Positions 1 through 10,685 of a stretch of DNA of 64,000 bases are shown here, in pieces. Made by a program: the position numbers and the translations under genes. Source of the DNA: Ramazzottius varieornatus (taxonomy: Eukaryota; Tardigrada; Eutardigrada; Parachela; Ramazzottiidae); the NCBI GenBank assembly GCA_001949185.1, contig BDGG01000001.1, forward strand, positions 6,617,353 to 6,681,352. Direction: 5' to 3'. Numbering within the stretch: position 1 is the first letter of the stretch; each line of letters begins with the position of its first letter. The notes under the pieces were generated by a model. It made no database searches. It was not told the DNA's origin and was given only the letters and a program-made list of their open reading frames with translations.

Positions 1-357
1 GCCGACATTTACGAGCACGACAAGACGGGCCGGATGCGCCTGCGAACCATCCAGAATGAGTCGCACCCAGCTCGCTATCTCGCGGTGATGTCCAAGGCCA
101 AGAAAACATTAGCGACGCCGATCCACCCACCTCTACAGCCACGTCACATTCCAGCTGGGCATCTGCGCCTTCCGAGCATATGCCAGATGCCAAGAGGCAA
201 CCTGATTTTCATTCAAAACGTTAACATAACTTACAGGCCTGCAGAGTGGCGTATTGCCGCTCCAAAGTGGCAATACGCTGGCTTTCGGAAGGCTCTTCTC
301 CATTGCTCTGCGACGAGGAAGCATGGTACCCAGGAAGACCGAACGGACGACAGTTAG
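1..357 (+). CDS. Open reading frame entering from left edge, unassigned
   Basis: The frame is open from base 1 to a stop at 355-357. The first 37 codons or so look coding in composition (mixed charged and hydrophobic residues, including YEHDKTGRMRLRTIQ), while the rest is proline-rich and less convincing. It could be the 3' exon of a plus-strand gene that starts outside the window, with the true splice donor somewhere near 110-150. I recognise no family, and it may be chance. Confidence 0.2.
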   Translation, partial: ADIYEHDKTGRMRLRTIQNESHPARYLAVMSKAKKTLATPIHPPLQPRHIPAGHLRLPSICQMPRGNLIFIQNVNITYRPAEWRIAAPKWQYAGFRKALLHCSATRKHGTQEDRTDDS

Positions 358-411
358 GCTCCATAGTCGACATAATGGGAAATGTTCCTGGTGAGATTCC
401 TGATGGAAATT

Positions 412-557
412 CTATCCGGTGCGTCTTCCAGCTTCCCCAACAGAAAAAAGGACTAGTAGGACGGGTAGCTCAGTCCACCTAAGCCTGACAAAGGCTTCTT
501 GCGTGAGGCTACAACGTTTTCCCTTCGAGAAAGTTCGTAGCTGAAGCCTGCAAAGAA
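412..557 (-). pseudogene. Broken duplicate of the KAT8 last-exon start
   Basis: Read on the minus strand, this segment matches the start of the last KAT8 exon (1480-1608): an acceptor-like tttctttgcag (548-558) followed by codons for [12 protein letters not shown], then a diverged KPLSGLGGLSY stretch. A stop falls where the real gene reads SYWSW, and the frame is lost afterwards. Because the copy keeps the intron acceptor it arose by genomic duplication, not retrotransposition. It lies about 400 bases downstream of the KAT8 stop in the same orientation. I see no other KAT8 exons in it. Confidence 0.75.
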
Positions 558-961
558 AATGGAATGCGACTTGAACTACAGACTGACTGCAGTGTTCGAC
601 TTCTGCAGTGAAGATCTGGTAAACAGAATACCAGCAGGTCTGATCCGGCTTCAACTTATTCTACATCTCTGCAGTTCATTTACTTCGAACGCCCTACGAA
701 CAGTGGTCTTTCCAGTCTTCACAAAGACAAGTGAATTAGGATTGAGATCATTCAAGAGGTCATACGTACTGATTAGACGATTAGCTGTGATTTATCAGTA
801 ACCTGTATACAGTTCCGCGACATGTAACCATTTCAGGGTGCACATTAGACATCCATCACGTTCTTCCGCAGTTCAAATCGAAACCCGAACTGAAAAAGGG
901 AATTTCTCGTTAAACAACAAAACATTGGACTCAACGCAGTGATACAGAATAGAAACGCTGT
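558..961. other. Intergenic, nothing recognised
   Basis: I see no convincing coding sequence here. The stretch presumably includes the KAT8 3' UTR on the minus strand. Confidence 0.5.
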
Positions 962-3049
962 CTAATCATCAGGCTCAGAATCCGAAGTAAACTCATCATC
1001 GTCATCGTTCTCCATGTCATCTTCATCCACAGCCATCTCCGAACCCACATCCGACTCTTCGTCCATATCCACCTCATCGTCATTCAGTTCCTTCTTCGCC
1101 ACTTCCGGCTTACTCGGTCCGGCATTCCCCATCTCAATATCGGGTTCCGGTTGAGCTTCCACGACATCACCGACGAGGACTACCTCCTTTGGCAGCAGTA
1201 TGGGCTTCTGGGCACCGCCATTCCTGCTGCGGTTGACGGCTGGTCGAACAGGCTTTGGCGGAGGTCTCCACTCGGCTATAACGCATTCATGGTCCACCAG
1301 GAGCTTCGGCCGTTGGAACTCTGCGGCCAGCAGGCATTCTTGGACGATCCTCGGGTTCACGCAGAGCACATGATGTCCTTTCCAATACTTACACAAATTT
1401 AGGCTTTGCAGTGTGTCAATTATGTCGTTTTCATGGATGTGGCTGATGGCGCTTAGATCTTTGATGGAAATGCCAGCCGTTGCATCTTTCAGCTTCTCGA
1501 GAAGGATCCATGACCAGTACGATCTGTAGCTCAGCTTGCCAAGGTCTGACAGAGGCTTCTCGGGTGATCCCACGACGTTCTCTCTCCGAGAAAGTTCGTA
1601 GCTGAAACCTGCAACAGAGAAATATCGATGAAACACCAAATCAGTCAACCCAATCAAGCCGATTTAATCAACTCGATACACCGGTTGCAATGCATGACGT
1701 CAAAGCATGTGTTTTCTACGGTTACGAGCGTTACGGCACACCACGACGCGCATCAGACACATGACGTCACAGGAGGTAACATAATATGACACAGTGCCTT
1801 ACATACACATGACATAACATACCAATCAGAAATTTCCCGTAGCCTTTCCGTTGGTATGGCGGAAGTGTCATGATACAAGCCAGATTGTTCCCTTCCAGCG
1901 AATCTTTCTCTTTGGAGAAGTATCCCACGACGTGTGTGCCATCTTCGTCGTGCTCTGTCAGGATGTAGAACATAAAAGACTCCACGTCGAAGTAGAGCGT
2001 CTTGTGGTCCAGAAACAGTTTAGCAAGAAGACACAGGCACTGGCAGTAGATCTTGGCTTCCTTCCCGTCAACCTCATACACGGAGACGTTGTCTTTCTGG
2101 TATATTTGCCTGCCAGGAGGGCCTTTCAGTGGACAAACGTGCTTGTCATAGGTCTTCTTGTACTTCATGTATTTCATGCAAAATTCACAGACGTAGAGGA
2201 TTTCTTGTTTGCCGTACTCGCCTGGATAGGGAGAGAAGTACCAGGTGTCGATGTCGTATCGCCCGAAAATTACCCGGTCGATGTATTTAACCTTGGTCCT
2301 TTCCTCGTGAAGCTTTTCTAACTTGGCCTGAAAAGAAAAGGACGGGCAAAGATAAAAGAACCCCGTAAACTCAATCATAAACAAGAAAAATGAAAAACGC
2401 TACACCACCCCAGGACAGTGCGCGAATAACGTCCTTAAAACAAGCAGTATCAAGGTCGTAACGGAACGAGCACTGCTGACCTCACACACGACAGCACGCC
2501 GCTTGATCGGGGTTTTGTAGATCTTACCTGTGAAGGCGCCAGTTCTGCCACACTGGGCTGAATATGGTTAATTTCGTCATGCTTCCTTCTTGCGCTTCGT
2601 GTGACTTTCGACACCTTCAGTTCCGAAGGGTTTGGAATAGTCGATATGTTACTCGAAGAGGCGAGTGCGCGAACTGGTTCAGGCAACGGTGGTCGATCTG
2701 CCTCCTCGCAAACGATCCTATCCAGCCCAACCCATTCGTCCAACCGTCGATCTTGTCCGTCCAGATGGACGAAATACTCCGTCGCTCTTGTTCGTACACT
2801 AATCCTGGAATCCAGAACGATAGCGACGGCTGTGGTGACGCCATCACGTAGCAGAATCTTGTATTTCTTGTCTCTTTGGGGCTCTCTCGTCCGAGAACGT
2901 AGATTCAGACCAGATGATGACAGAATGAAGGGAACTTCGTGAGATGGCTCATCCTTTGTTCGATTCTCCGTGTCAGGAAGGCTTGAACTGGCTTCGGTAT
3001 AGTCTTGGGGGACAGCTCCATCCAGCGATTCCAGTCCATCTTCCACCAT
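962..3049 (-). CDS. KAT8: MYST histone acetyltransferase KAT8/MOF
   Basis: Lysine acetyltransferase of the MOF type, which in known relatives acetylates histone H4 lysine 16 in the nucleus. Three coding exons on the minus strand: 3049-2528, 2327-1823 and 1608-962, with consistent phases, giving about 557 residues (human KAT8 is 458). Domains in order: a chromo-barrel (about residues 45-110, ending [12 protein letters not shown]); the family motif RKHDEINH just before the MYST domain; a C2HC zinc finger (CEFC...H...C); the catalytic core with [14 protein letters not shown] and the acetyl-CoA loop QRKGYGKF; the catalytic cysteine in LACIMTLPP and the glutamate in [19 protein letters not shown]. 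After the MYST domain comes an unusual tail of roughly 100 residues ending in a long Asp/Glu-rich stretch. The start is the ATG at 3049 in a strong context (AAAATGG). An earlier in-frame stop excludes a much longer N-terminus unless another exon exists. The gene is head-to-head with PIGF. Confidence 0.93.
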
Positions 3050-3553
3050 TTTCTGGATAACCACGGCAGATCGTTCAATCAATCAGTGGCACATCCTCCT
3101 GTCAAATTAAACTCGACGGGTATATCATCCAGCGGATCGATTAGAGGCAGCGAATCACTTCCACCATCCCTCCCAGCATCTCATAAAACAGCAACCCGTG
3201 AATGTTTAGGGAAACAGATATCACGACGTCCAGAACTCTCAATTTTCGGAATCTCAGGCTCACGGGATGCGGACTGTCCGAATGTGGATTGTGGAACGAA
3301 AATTCGAGATTCTGACGAAATGAAAACATCGACGATCGACTGCGTGCTGACTTGACTTAACTGGCAGAAAGTAACCACTAGATTGATTGACAACCGGGTG
3401 AGCCTTGATTGGCCGTATCGAAACCACAACAAAGAAAACGTCGAAAAAGTCTGTTCATTATTTATTTTGCTCATTCCTTCGCTTACTGCTCCTGCGTCTT
3501 GCGAGAAGAAGCGTGTGAAGGGGTCTTTCACACTCCGATAGAAAGGTCTCAGG
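3050..3553. promoter_or_regulatory. Shared intergenic region between divergent KAT8 and PIGF
   Basis: About 500 bases separate the two divergent start codons, so this stretch must contain both promoters and 5' UTRs, or be a bidirectional promoter. An acceptor-like sequence just upstream of the KAT8 ATG suggests a 5' UTR intron. No TATA box was recognised. This is inference from layout. Confidence 0.4.
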
Positions 3554-4403
3554 ATGAAGAAACGTTTGGACATTGAGAAGATCGCAATTTCCGGTGGCAA
3601 AGTTCTGTTGAGTTCCACCGCTCTCCTGCCTGGTCTCGTTGGATATGGCAAGTTGACGATGGACATCGTTCAAAATCCACAAGACACCACGCTCTACCTG
3701 ACAGCAGCTGTCTTCTTGCTGGACCTCTGTACCTTCCGATACCTGTACCTGGATGACTTACAACCTCGCAAAACCCAAGCGCTGTTCCGCACGCCTGGAT
3801 GGAACTTCCCCACAGCAGCCTTGTTCATGCTCGCATCCGTCCTCCTTTTCTTCGTGGGCATAATCTTATTCGGAGCGCCCATTCTGGAGTAAGTTGCAAG
3901 CCACAACAATCTACCAGACTGACGTGCAAATTTTTCTTCTTTTTTGCAGTTCGTCGATGGAGACGCTGACGTTAGCCATGCTTCTGGCTACCACCGCATT
4001 TCTCCCCTTCTGTTACGTGTATGCCCAACCTGTAGACGAGCTTCTCAAGGTACTCCAGACTGAGAAGTTAGATCTCTCCATGGAGAAGGCTCCACTTTTC
4101 CCAGGAATGTTGGCTGTAGTCGGCGCTTGGTGCGGCGCTGTAGTCATACCGCTGGACTGGGATCGTCCTTGGCAGGTGAATATCCAGTTCCCTACACGCA
4201 GTCAGTTTAATATCCCTTGACAGGCACGGGAGGTTTCATCAATGTTTCTGCTTCAGGCGTGGCCGATACCTTGCTGTTACGGAGCCTTCGCTGGATACGC
4301 AGTGGGACATCTCTTGTTCATTTCCGCCTCGATAACGAGGAGCTTGCCCAGAAGGTATTCCGCTGTTCGACATCAACAAAGTGCAACTTCCAAGGCAGAA
4401 TAA
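3554..4403 (+). CDS. PIGF: GPI-anchor biosynthesis protein PIG-F
   Basis: PIG-F is the multi-membrane ER protein that partners PIG-O and PIG-G in adding ethanolamine phosphate to the GPI anchor. Three exons: 3554-3888, 3950-4175 and 4257-4403, all GT-AG and in phase, giving 235 residues (human is 219). The hallmark VIPLDWDRPWQ spans the end of exon 2 and continues as WPIPC in exon 3, exactly as in known PIG-F proteins. Several hydrophobic segments are visible (for example LFMLASVLLFFVGIILFGAP and LAMLLATTAFLPFCYVYA). It is convergent with SIRT7, with stops about 420 bases apart. Confidence 0.93.
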
Positions 4404-4824
4404 GGCAGTTTCTCCGTACCGTTTCGGCTCTGTTTCTCCCAGCCTGCTGTGGCGAAAGTCAGCCTGTCTTGTGATCTTGTTGTTGAAATTATTTGTCAGG
4501 TATCCGACATATCCGAACTCCGACTCGATTTTAATTCTGGAACCTAATCTTAGACATGTTTTTGTAAAAGGTAACAGTAAAGAGGAGATTCCACTCAACA
4601 TAAAATGAAGCAAAAGGAGGCAGGAGAGGTGAAGCACAGTGGGAAGATAATGTAAGCAGTACTTTTGGCCCGCAAAATCAATTCAAGAACAGTACCGTGA
4701 ATAGTGATGTCTTTCTGTAAATACTCTGCTCGCTCCCGACTGCGTCAATCGGAAAGCTTACTACAGCACCACGAGGGACCAACCACAAGGAAACATAGAG
4801 AAAATCTATACTGCAAATCTATCG
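4404..4824. other. 3' intergenic between convergent PIGF and SIRT7
   Basis: The stretch holds the two 3' UTRs and no convincing coding sequence. Confidence 0.5.
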
Positions 4825-6782
4825 TTATTCGAGTTTAGGTTTCTTGTTCTGCTTTCGGTTCTCCGAATCTTTGGGTCGAGGTTTGATCAATGCCTTGACA
4901 CCTTGCCCGAACCAACCGGGCTTGATGACTCCTTCAGGACTGCAGGCTGGCTTGTCAAAGGTCTCGCCGTCTCTGAGTGGAATACAGATCCTAAGCAGGC
5001 GATCTTCGGTGGGTTGAAAGACGTCGGCAGTGAGACCCAGGTGGGCGAATACTCGTCGCAACACTTCATCACATTTACCGTTGATCTTCAGCCTGGCTTC
5101 GTCATCTTTGGGTGTCCATTGGAGATTCACTACGTAGAGATCGTGGTCCTTCCTCCACAGACCAGGATAATCTTTCAATATCTGTGGAGCAAAGGATAAC
5201 CATTTCAAAATCTGATCCGCACTTTCTTCAAACGGAAGCCCGGCAAATGGTTCCCGATTTGGGGCACTTTTTCAGTCCTATTGACCGGAACAGTGCGCCA
5301 CTTGGAAAAACACTCTTACTGTCCTCCAAAGTAGCGCGAGTTTCCATTGTTGTTGGCTGGCAGCATGCGCCAGTTGAAAAAAACGACTACGCCTCGTATT
5401 TTGTTAATATCGTAATGTTAATTATCGGTCTCACTTTGAGGCTGCTTCCTAGGGAAAGGACGACATCAGCACAGACAGCGTGGTCCAGGCCGGATCGCCA
5501 ATTCATGGGGCTTTCGGTACGAGACTTCTCTCCGAAGAGGACGATGGTGTCTTTAAGCTCGTGCTGACATCGGTGACAAAAGCGACCAGTGCCATGTCGA
5601 CGGAAGCGCGTCTTGGTCGTCACGTCAAAGGGACGGAAATACTCGGCTTCGGGATCACAGTTTCCACATATCTCCATGTACATGTTTCCGTGAATCTCTG
5701 ATAAATCCTCACGAGGGAAACCACTGCGAACATGCAGACCGTCGCAGTTCTGCGAGACGATATACTTCAGATACCTGAAAAATTCCAAGAATCTCACTTG
5801 ACCACCATTTCCTGTCACAACCATCACGAAAACCTCTCGTGATGGTTATGAGTTTGTAAGTATGTTCAGATGGCCCCTGTGCACCTGTACTCTTCACGGG
5901 AAGTCGCAAAACACTTGTCCAACGGGAACAAAGTGATCACGTCTGAGTGCACGTTATCATCATTACACAGTGCATACTGCATAACAACCAAGTCAGGAGC
6001 ATGACGTAATGCACGTACATACTAACTCATTTGCGTGACACGTGCACGGCATTTTTCAGAGGATGACGTCATGTGTCTTTTTACTTGTTATGCCGGTACT
6101 TTTATGGTTGCTGTTTCGTTCTGTTTTATTCGTTGTCGTTACCCTTTTTCGTGAAGTTTCAGGAGAGCCATATGCGTGAAGGTTGGCTGTGCGGTTGTGA
6201 TGTCGAAAGAAGCGTTGGGGTCGAGGTAGGGCTGCCCCTGCTCCATACGCGTCCAGACGCCGTTGGGCCCGCGGTAGTCTGGGATGTTTGCTGCTGTGCT
6301 GATGCCTGCTCCCGTGTACACGATGAAATGCTTGGACGTCTTTATAGCTTCAGCTAGGACCTGAAAGGACATATGAGTATTTGGCAGGTGGGAAAGGGAA
6401 GATTTCTTCCGAAGGAAGGTTCTACCTGGCATTTGGAGTCGAGGATCTCATCAATGTCGTGCGTTTCTCGTCGTCGCGCTTCATCGCGTTGCCTTGCAGC
6501 TTCTTGCTCACGGAAGCAGCGTTCTTCTCGGTCGAACAGACGCTCGTTTCGGTGAATGAAGATGAGATCTTTCGTCGATCGTTTATCGGGATGCTTTGCT
6601 GCGATCTTCTTTGCCTGGAAAACAACACACCCCAGTGCGACAGTGCAAGCAATCAAGGTAAGAAGTCGATGGTGTACCTTTCTGAGCAACTTGCTACCTT
6701 CTTCTCGCTTCAGGATCGCCGCCAGCTGCTCTGTCTTCCGTTTTTCCCGAGCACTGAGCTCGGACTTTGATTCCTCGTCCAT
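4825..6782 (-). CDS. SIRT7: NAD-dependent protein deacylase, SIRT7-type sirtuin
   Basis: Class IV sirtuin; human SIRT7 is a nucleolar H3K18 deacetylase tied to rRNA transcription. Five exons on the minus strand: 6782-6678, 6614-6426, 6360-6143, 5774-5435 and 5181-4825, all in phase, giving 402 residues (human is 400). A charged helical N-terminus (RQRDEARRRETHD) precedes the NAD-binding motif TGAGISTAANIPDYRGPNGV. Then come SQNCDGLH, the catalytic histidine in SEIHGNMY, two zinc-binding Cys pairs (CGNC and CHRC), LGSSLK and the SIRT6/7-specific VNLQWTPKDD. The C-terminus is basic (PRPKDSENRKQNKKPK) and probably acts in nuclear or nucleolar targeting. The third intron (5775-6142) is the longest and carries no recognised element. 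Confidence 0.94.
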
Positions 6783-7945
6783 CTTGCTTCATCCGAAAAT
6801 CTATCGAAAACGACTATGGCAAAATGGACCAGAGAGACATTTGATGGGAAGAGCTGTTCAGTCTTCGCAGAACGGAACAGAATAAAAAGTTAATCTTCCA
6901 CATTTTTACAGACTTGCAGTTGAACCACACGGGCAAAGCGGACTACCGCCAGACAAACCGCTTCGTCGAAGTCCAAGTCTAACTTAACACTGCACACCTC
7001 ACAAGTACAAGTAGGGCTGTACCCTTGTGCTCAACCGCGCTCCGTTACGGCTACCAACCACTAGTCCTCCTTACGACAGGCCGTAAAACTTTGTTGATTG
7101 TGTTGATCTTGAAAGTGACTTACGAAGTTTCGCTTCCAAGATAAGCAGCCCTCGAGTAGCTTATCTCGAAAGCGAAAACGGATTATTCTCTGCACACTTG
7201 ACTCAAAATTTCAAATTTTCATTTCTCAGCTGATCTCTGTCTGCGCAGTGCTTCCCGTTGCGAGATACCGTTTCTCGTATGGGCTTCTTGATACCTATTA
7301 GTGTCGGGGATGTCGACAGAGACTAGCCAGAGAGAAAACCATGAATTTCAGCCTATTCAGGAGGCAAAGTTTGCCTACAAACATACCCCGCAAACCTCGC
7401 GCATTTCCACTCCCGTTTCTGAGACTTTCGAAAAACGCAATTTTGCCTCACTCACGACTAATCTCAGTTGATCAAGCAAGCTCAGATTTTAAATCAACCG
7501 TTTGCGACATAAACAGCTTGTCGTGAGGAGAACTACTGTTCTCCATCTGCTACCTACTGCAACATAGCCGCTCCCTCCACTTACCGGACCGCCCAAGTCT
7601 GGTGCAACTCGTTGATCGATAAAACGAAATGTTTTCGTGTTACACGATTACGGTGGAGTTTAGACTGCACTATTCAACCGAAAAGCCGCAGCCGAAGTCA
7701 ACACCGCACTATGTTCTCGGAAGTCTGTATGAACAAAGATTTCCCGAGCGATAGCAGTCTTCCGGAAAAACACCACCACTTCGTTTTACTCATCTATCGA
7801 CGGCGCAAGATTAAGACCTAAACAGATGGACTCACCTTTCATGCGTTAGCTCTTAAAGCGTCCCAGTTGAGGTTTACGTTTGCGCTGTATGCAAATTGGT
7901 TTGCCGTCAGTGTTTTTCCACTCAAAAGCCACGGTGTTTCAAAAA
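6783..7945. other. Intergenic, no gene recognised
   Basis: About 1.16 kb between the SIRT7 start and the secreted-protein gene. Only short unconvincing frames occur. It should hold the SIRT7 promoter at its left and the promoter of the secreted-protein gene at its right. Confidence 0.5.
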
Positions 7946-9436
7946 ATGGGTTCAAGTATTCTAATCTTCCTTGCTCTGGCCGGAATTTATACGTCAGTTA
8001 CTGGTAAGTCCAAGCCACTCTGAAATTGACACAGGATCCGTCACTGTTCTTCTTTCACGGATTTTTCCTACAGATGCAGCTGAACTTCGAAATCGTCGTC
8101 AAACCTTCGGCTTCGACGAAGTCGATCTCGTCAACGGTGCTTTGCTTGCCGACTGTGTATTCTATGGCGACAACACCGTAGACTGTAACGGTCGTCTAAC
8201 ATGCAAGCCCTCCGACCTCGAGGACCGTCCCACCATCACCATGCTCGACCGTACCTGCCCAAAGACGCAAGGCCAAAAGTCGGGAACCTGGACCCGCGAC
8301 CAAGTCATCCCCACCAACATGCTATCCGGTAACGGTGTGGGTCGTGAAGCCAAGTGCCAGTTCTACGCTAACCGCGGAACCGGTCATTTCAAGTGCACGA
8401 ACACCCGAGGCGACTCGTGGAAGGGTGACTACACCGGAAGCATCAACACCGCATTCAAGCTGGGTCTTCCCATGTCTTCTACTTACGGACGAGGCACTGG
8501 ACTGACCGGGGACGATGGTTATGGAACGGGATATGGTGCCGGCTATGGAACCACCAGAAGCCGCTATTACGGAGGCAATGACTATGAGACCGCCGGAAGT
8601 CGGTATGGAGACAACTACGGAAACACCGACAGGAACAACTACGATGGTAATCGGTACTCGACCAGTATCGGCCTGAACGATCGTGATCGCGATTACGACA
8701 GACTGAACAGCGCCACCTACCCCAACCGTGACCGATACTCGACCAGCTCGCGGGATGACTACAACCGCGATCGGGACAGCCAGTACGGAACCGGTGGCGA
8801 GACCACCTCTCAGGTCAGTTTTTCCATAAAATTAGCACGAGTATTAATATTATATCAATAGTGTTGTGTATCATACTATCATGTAGAAAAATGGCGGTCA
8901 GTAATATGAGTTGCCGTTTCTCCTGTGGACCAACTAACAAGTGCAATTAACAAGTCAACGTCACGATAGCTGTATGACTTATCGGCTAATCATGACCCCT
9001 TTTTCGGCAGGTTACGATGTGTACTTACAAAAACACCGGGAAGGGAACCTGCCGTGACTGTACCGAGAAGGTGAACCGCAAAGTTACAGATCGCGAGATC
9101 CGTACCACCAAGCACTACACTTGCTCGGGTCCCGAATCGAGAACTAGCTGGAGTGAGGATAATGGAGTGGCCCAAGCTGGCATGAGGCCGCAACCGTTGG
9201 CTGCTACCGAGAGGATTGCCTTCACCTGTGTCTTCCGTCCGGATGAGGTTAGCTCAAGAGGTGGTAAATTTGAATGTCACGGAGCCAGCACTGATGGTAA
9301 CTGCGGTCTCACCAACGACGGATACGGCTCTTCCGGATCCACCAACCTGTATGACCGCGATCGCGACAGTACAACGACCCAACGATGCTTGAGCGGAGAA
9401 AAATGGTCTGGTACTTACCGTGGTATTATTTATTAG
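7946..9436 (+). CDS. Secreted protein with two cysteine modules and Tyr/Gly-rich linker
   Basis: Family not recognised. Three exons: 7946-8003, 8074-8813 and 9011-9436, all in phase, giving 407 residues. Exon 1 is a signal peptide (MGSSILIFLALAGIYTSVTG). Residues about 40-140 form a six-cysteine module. Residues about 160-265 are a low-complexity hydrophilic linker rich in Tyr, Gly, Asn, Asp and Arg (GYGTGYGAGYGTTRSRYYGG, repeated DRDRD). Residues about 266-405 form a second module with the same order of landmarks: Cys pair near its start, then FxCxFxxxxxxxGxFxC, then GexWxGxYxG near the end. The two halves look like an ancient duplication separated by the linker. A secreted matrix, cuticle or mucus role is only a guess. 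The start ATG follows a run of A. Confidence 0.8.
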
Positions 9437-9745
9437 TCTACCCAGATTGTTTTCTGTCGAAATCAGGATACTTTGAAAATTCTATTATATTGGACACTAC
9501 CAGCATCATCATGATCCACTACGGCCACCGAATAACATTATCTCTGTAGTGGTATGGGTAAGCTTTCCATTTTGCATAATCGGAAGCTGGGCAAACAAAC
9601 CGCGGGTGCAGAAGATCGTCAACTTGGGTGGCGCGCCCATCCAGCCACCAACTTGAAATTCATGCGCCACTTGAGATAACGGTCTTGCAACTGTGTATTC
9701 TGTTTGCCCATCTCCCACTCCCAGTTAGCTTCGATAGGCTTAGGC
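9437..9745. other. Intergenic, tail-to-tail
   Basis: This is the short 3' region between the secreted-protein gene and the methyltransferase. It contains the GTGGCGCG/CGCCACTTG-type sequence also seen in two introns (5290 and 59770), probably a small dispersed repeat. Confidence 0.3.
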
Positions 9746-10685
9746 TTAGGTCTTCACAGCCTTGACGACGATGTCGTCGCCGATGTTACTGAACTCCTGA
9801 TCTTCCCGCAGGTTGACATCACTAGCACGGGCAATCTCGATGCCTTCCATCCCGTTGTTCTTCAGAGCTTGAACGTAGTCTTGTTCAGACAAGTTACACA
9901 GGTAAAGGGTTCGTCCGCCGACTTGGTAGAACGAAGCGTTGACACACTCGGACAGTATCAGAGCGCCCCCTTTCTTCAGATACTGCGCCATGCGACGGAT
10001 GGCGTCTGTGAGGTCCCCGACATCTTTCACAATTGAACAGAGCAGGAAGGACTCTGTGATGACATCAACCGGCGCAAGCTTCTCCGGTGCGAATGGGTCA
10101 TCCTTTGTCAGGTCACAAGGTAGGATCGAAACCCAAGCTTTGTGCAGTAACGCTTCGTAGGCTTTCCAGTTTTCTGCCTGTCCATCCAAGTTCGCGGCGT
10201 ACTGCGAAAATTTCATGGCGAGATATTTAAGTACTAAAGAGCAGCATCCTTGTGAATATCATCGCTACCTTGAAATACGTTGTCCAGTCCAGTGCATCAG
10301 GTTCTCCGGCCTTCCACTTTTCAAGCTGAAGATATAATTGGAATAAAACAGGGTAACAGTTTTTCATGTACTGTATACGAAAACGTACCTCTTCGCGTGC
10401 CGCGGGAGAGAATTCCGCGCAGTAAATGTGGTCAAACTTTGTTGCAGCCGGCATAAGGTTAGCCAGACAGGCCCCCGTCGCAATGTCGAGGAAACGACCT
10501 CCGCCTTTCTCGCATTCCGATATGAACTTGTTGACCGCCTTCATGCAGAATCCAGAGGCGCTACTGGCGATTTGCTCCAGATTCCATTGTCCGGCTCCGT
10601 AGAACTGCTCCGCGTATTTTCGATGGTCAAAGTTTTCGACATAGTACCGAGGGTCATAGGTTTCAGCCGCCATTCTTTTAGACAT
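9746..10685 (-). CDS. NNMT/PNMT/TEMT-family SAM-dependent methyltransferase
   Basis: Small-molecule N-methyltransferase related to nicotinamide N-methyltransferase, INMT and PNMT. Three exons on the minus strand: 10685-10389, 10325-10269 and 10201-9746, all phase 0, giving 269 residues (NNMT is 264). Family marks: YDPRYYVENFDHRKYAEQFY near the N-terminus, the SAM-binding loop FLDIATGACLANLMPA, EKWKAGEPDALDWTTY (compare EKWLKKEPEAFDWS in NNMT), LPCDLTKDDPF, and the later KKGGALILSECVNASFYQVG. The substrate cannot be told from sequence; invertebrates carry several copies with unknown amine substrates. The first exon could start a few codons upstream at a second ATG. Confidence 0.9.

Noticed and set aside
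1151-1402. 83-codon plus-strand frame inside KAT8
   Set aside because: It is antisense to the conserved KAT8 last exon and has no domain or splice support.
1851-2321. 156-codon plus-strand frame across the MYST catalytic exon
   Set aside because: This is a mirror frame of a strongly conserved minus-strand exon; no plus-strand family match.
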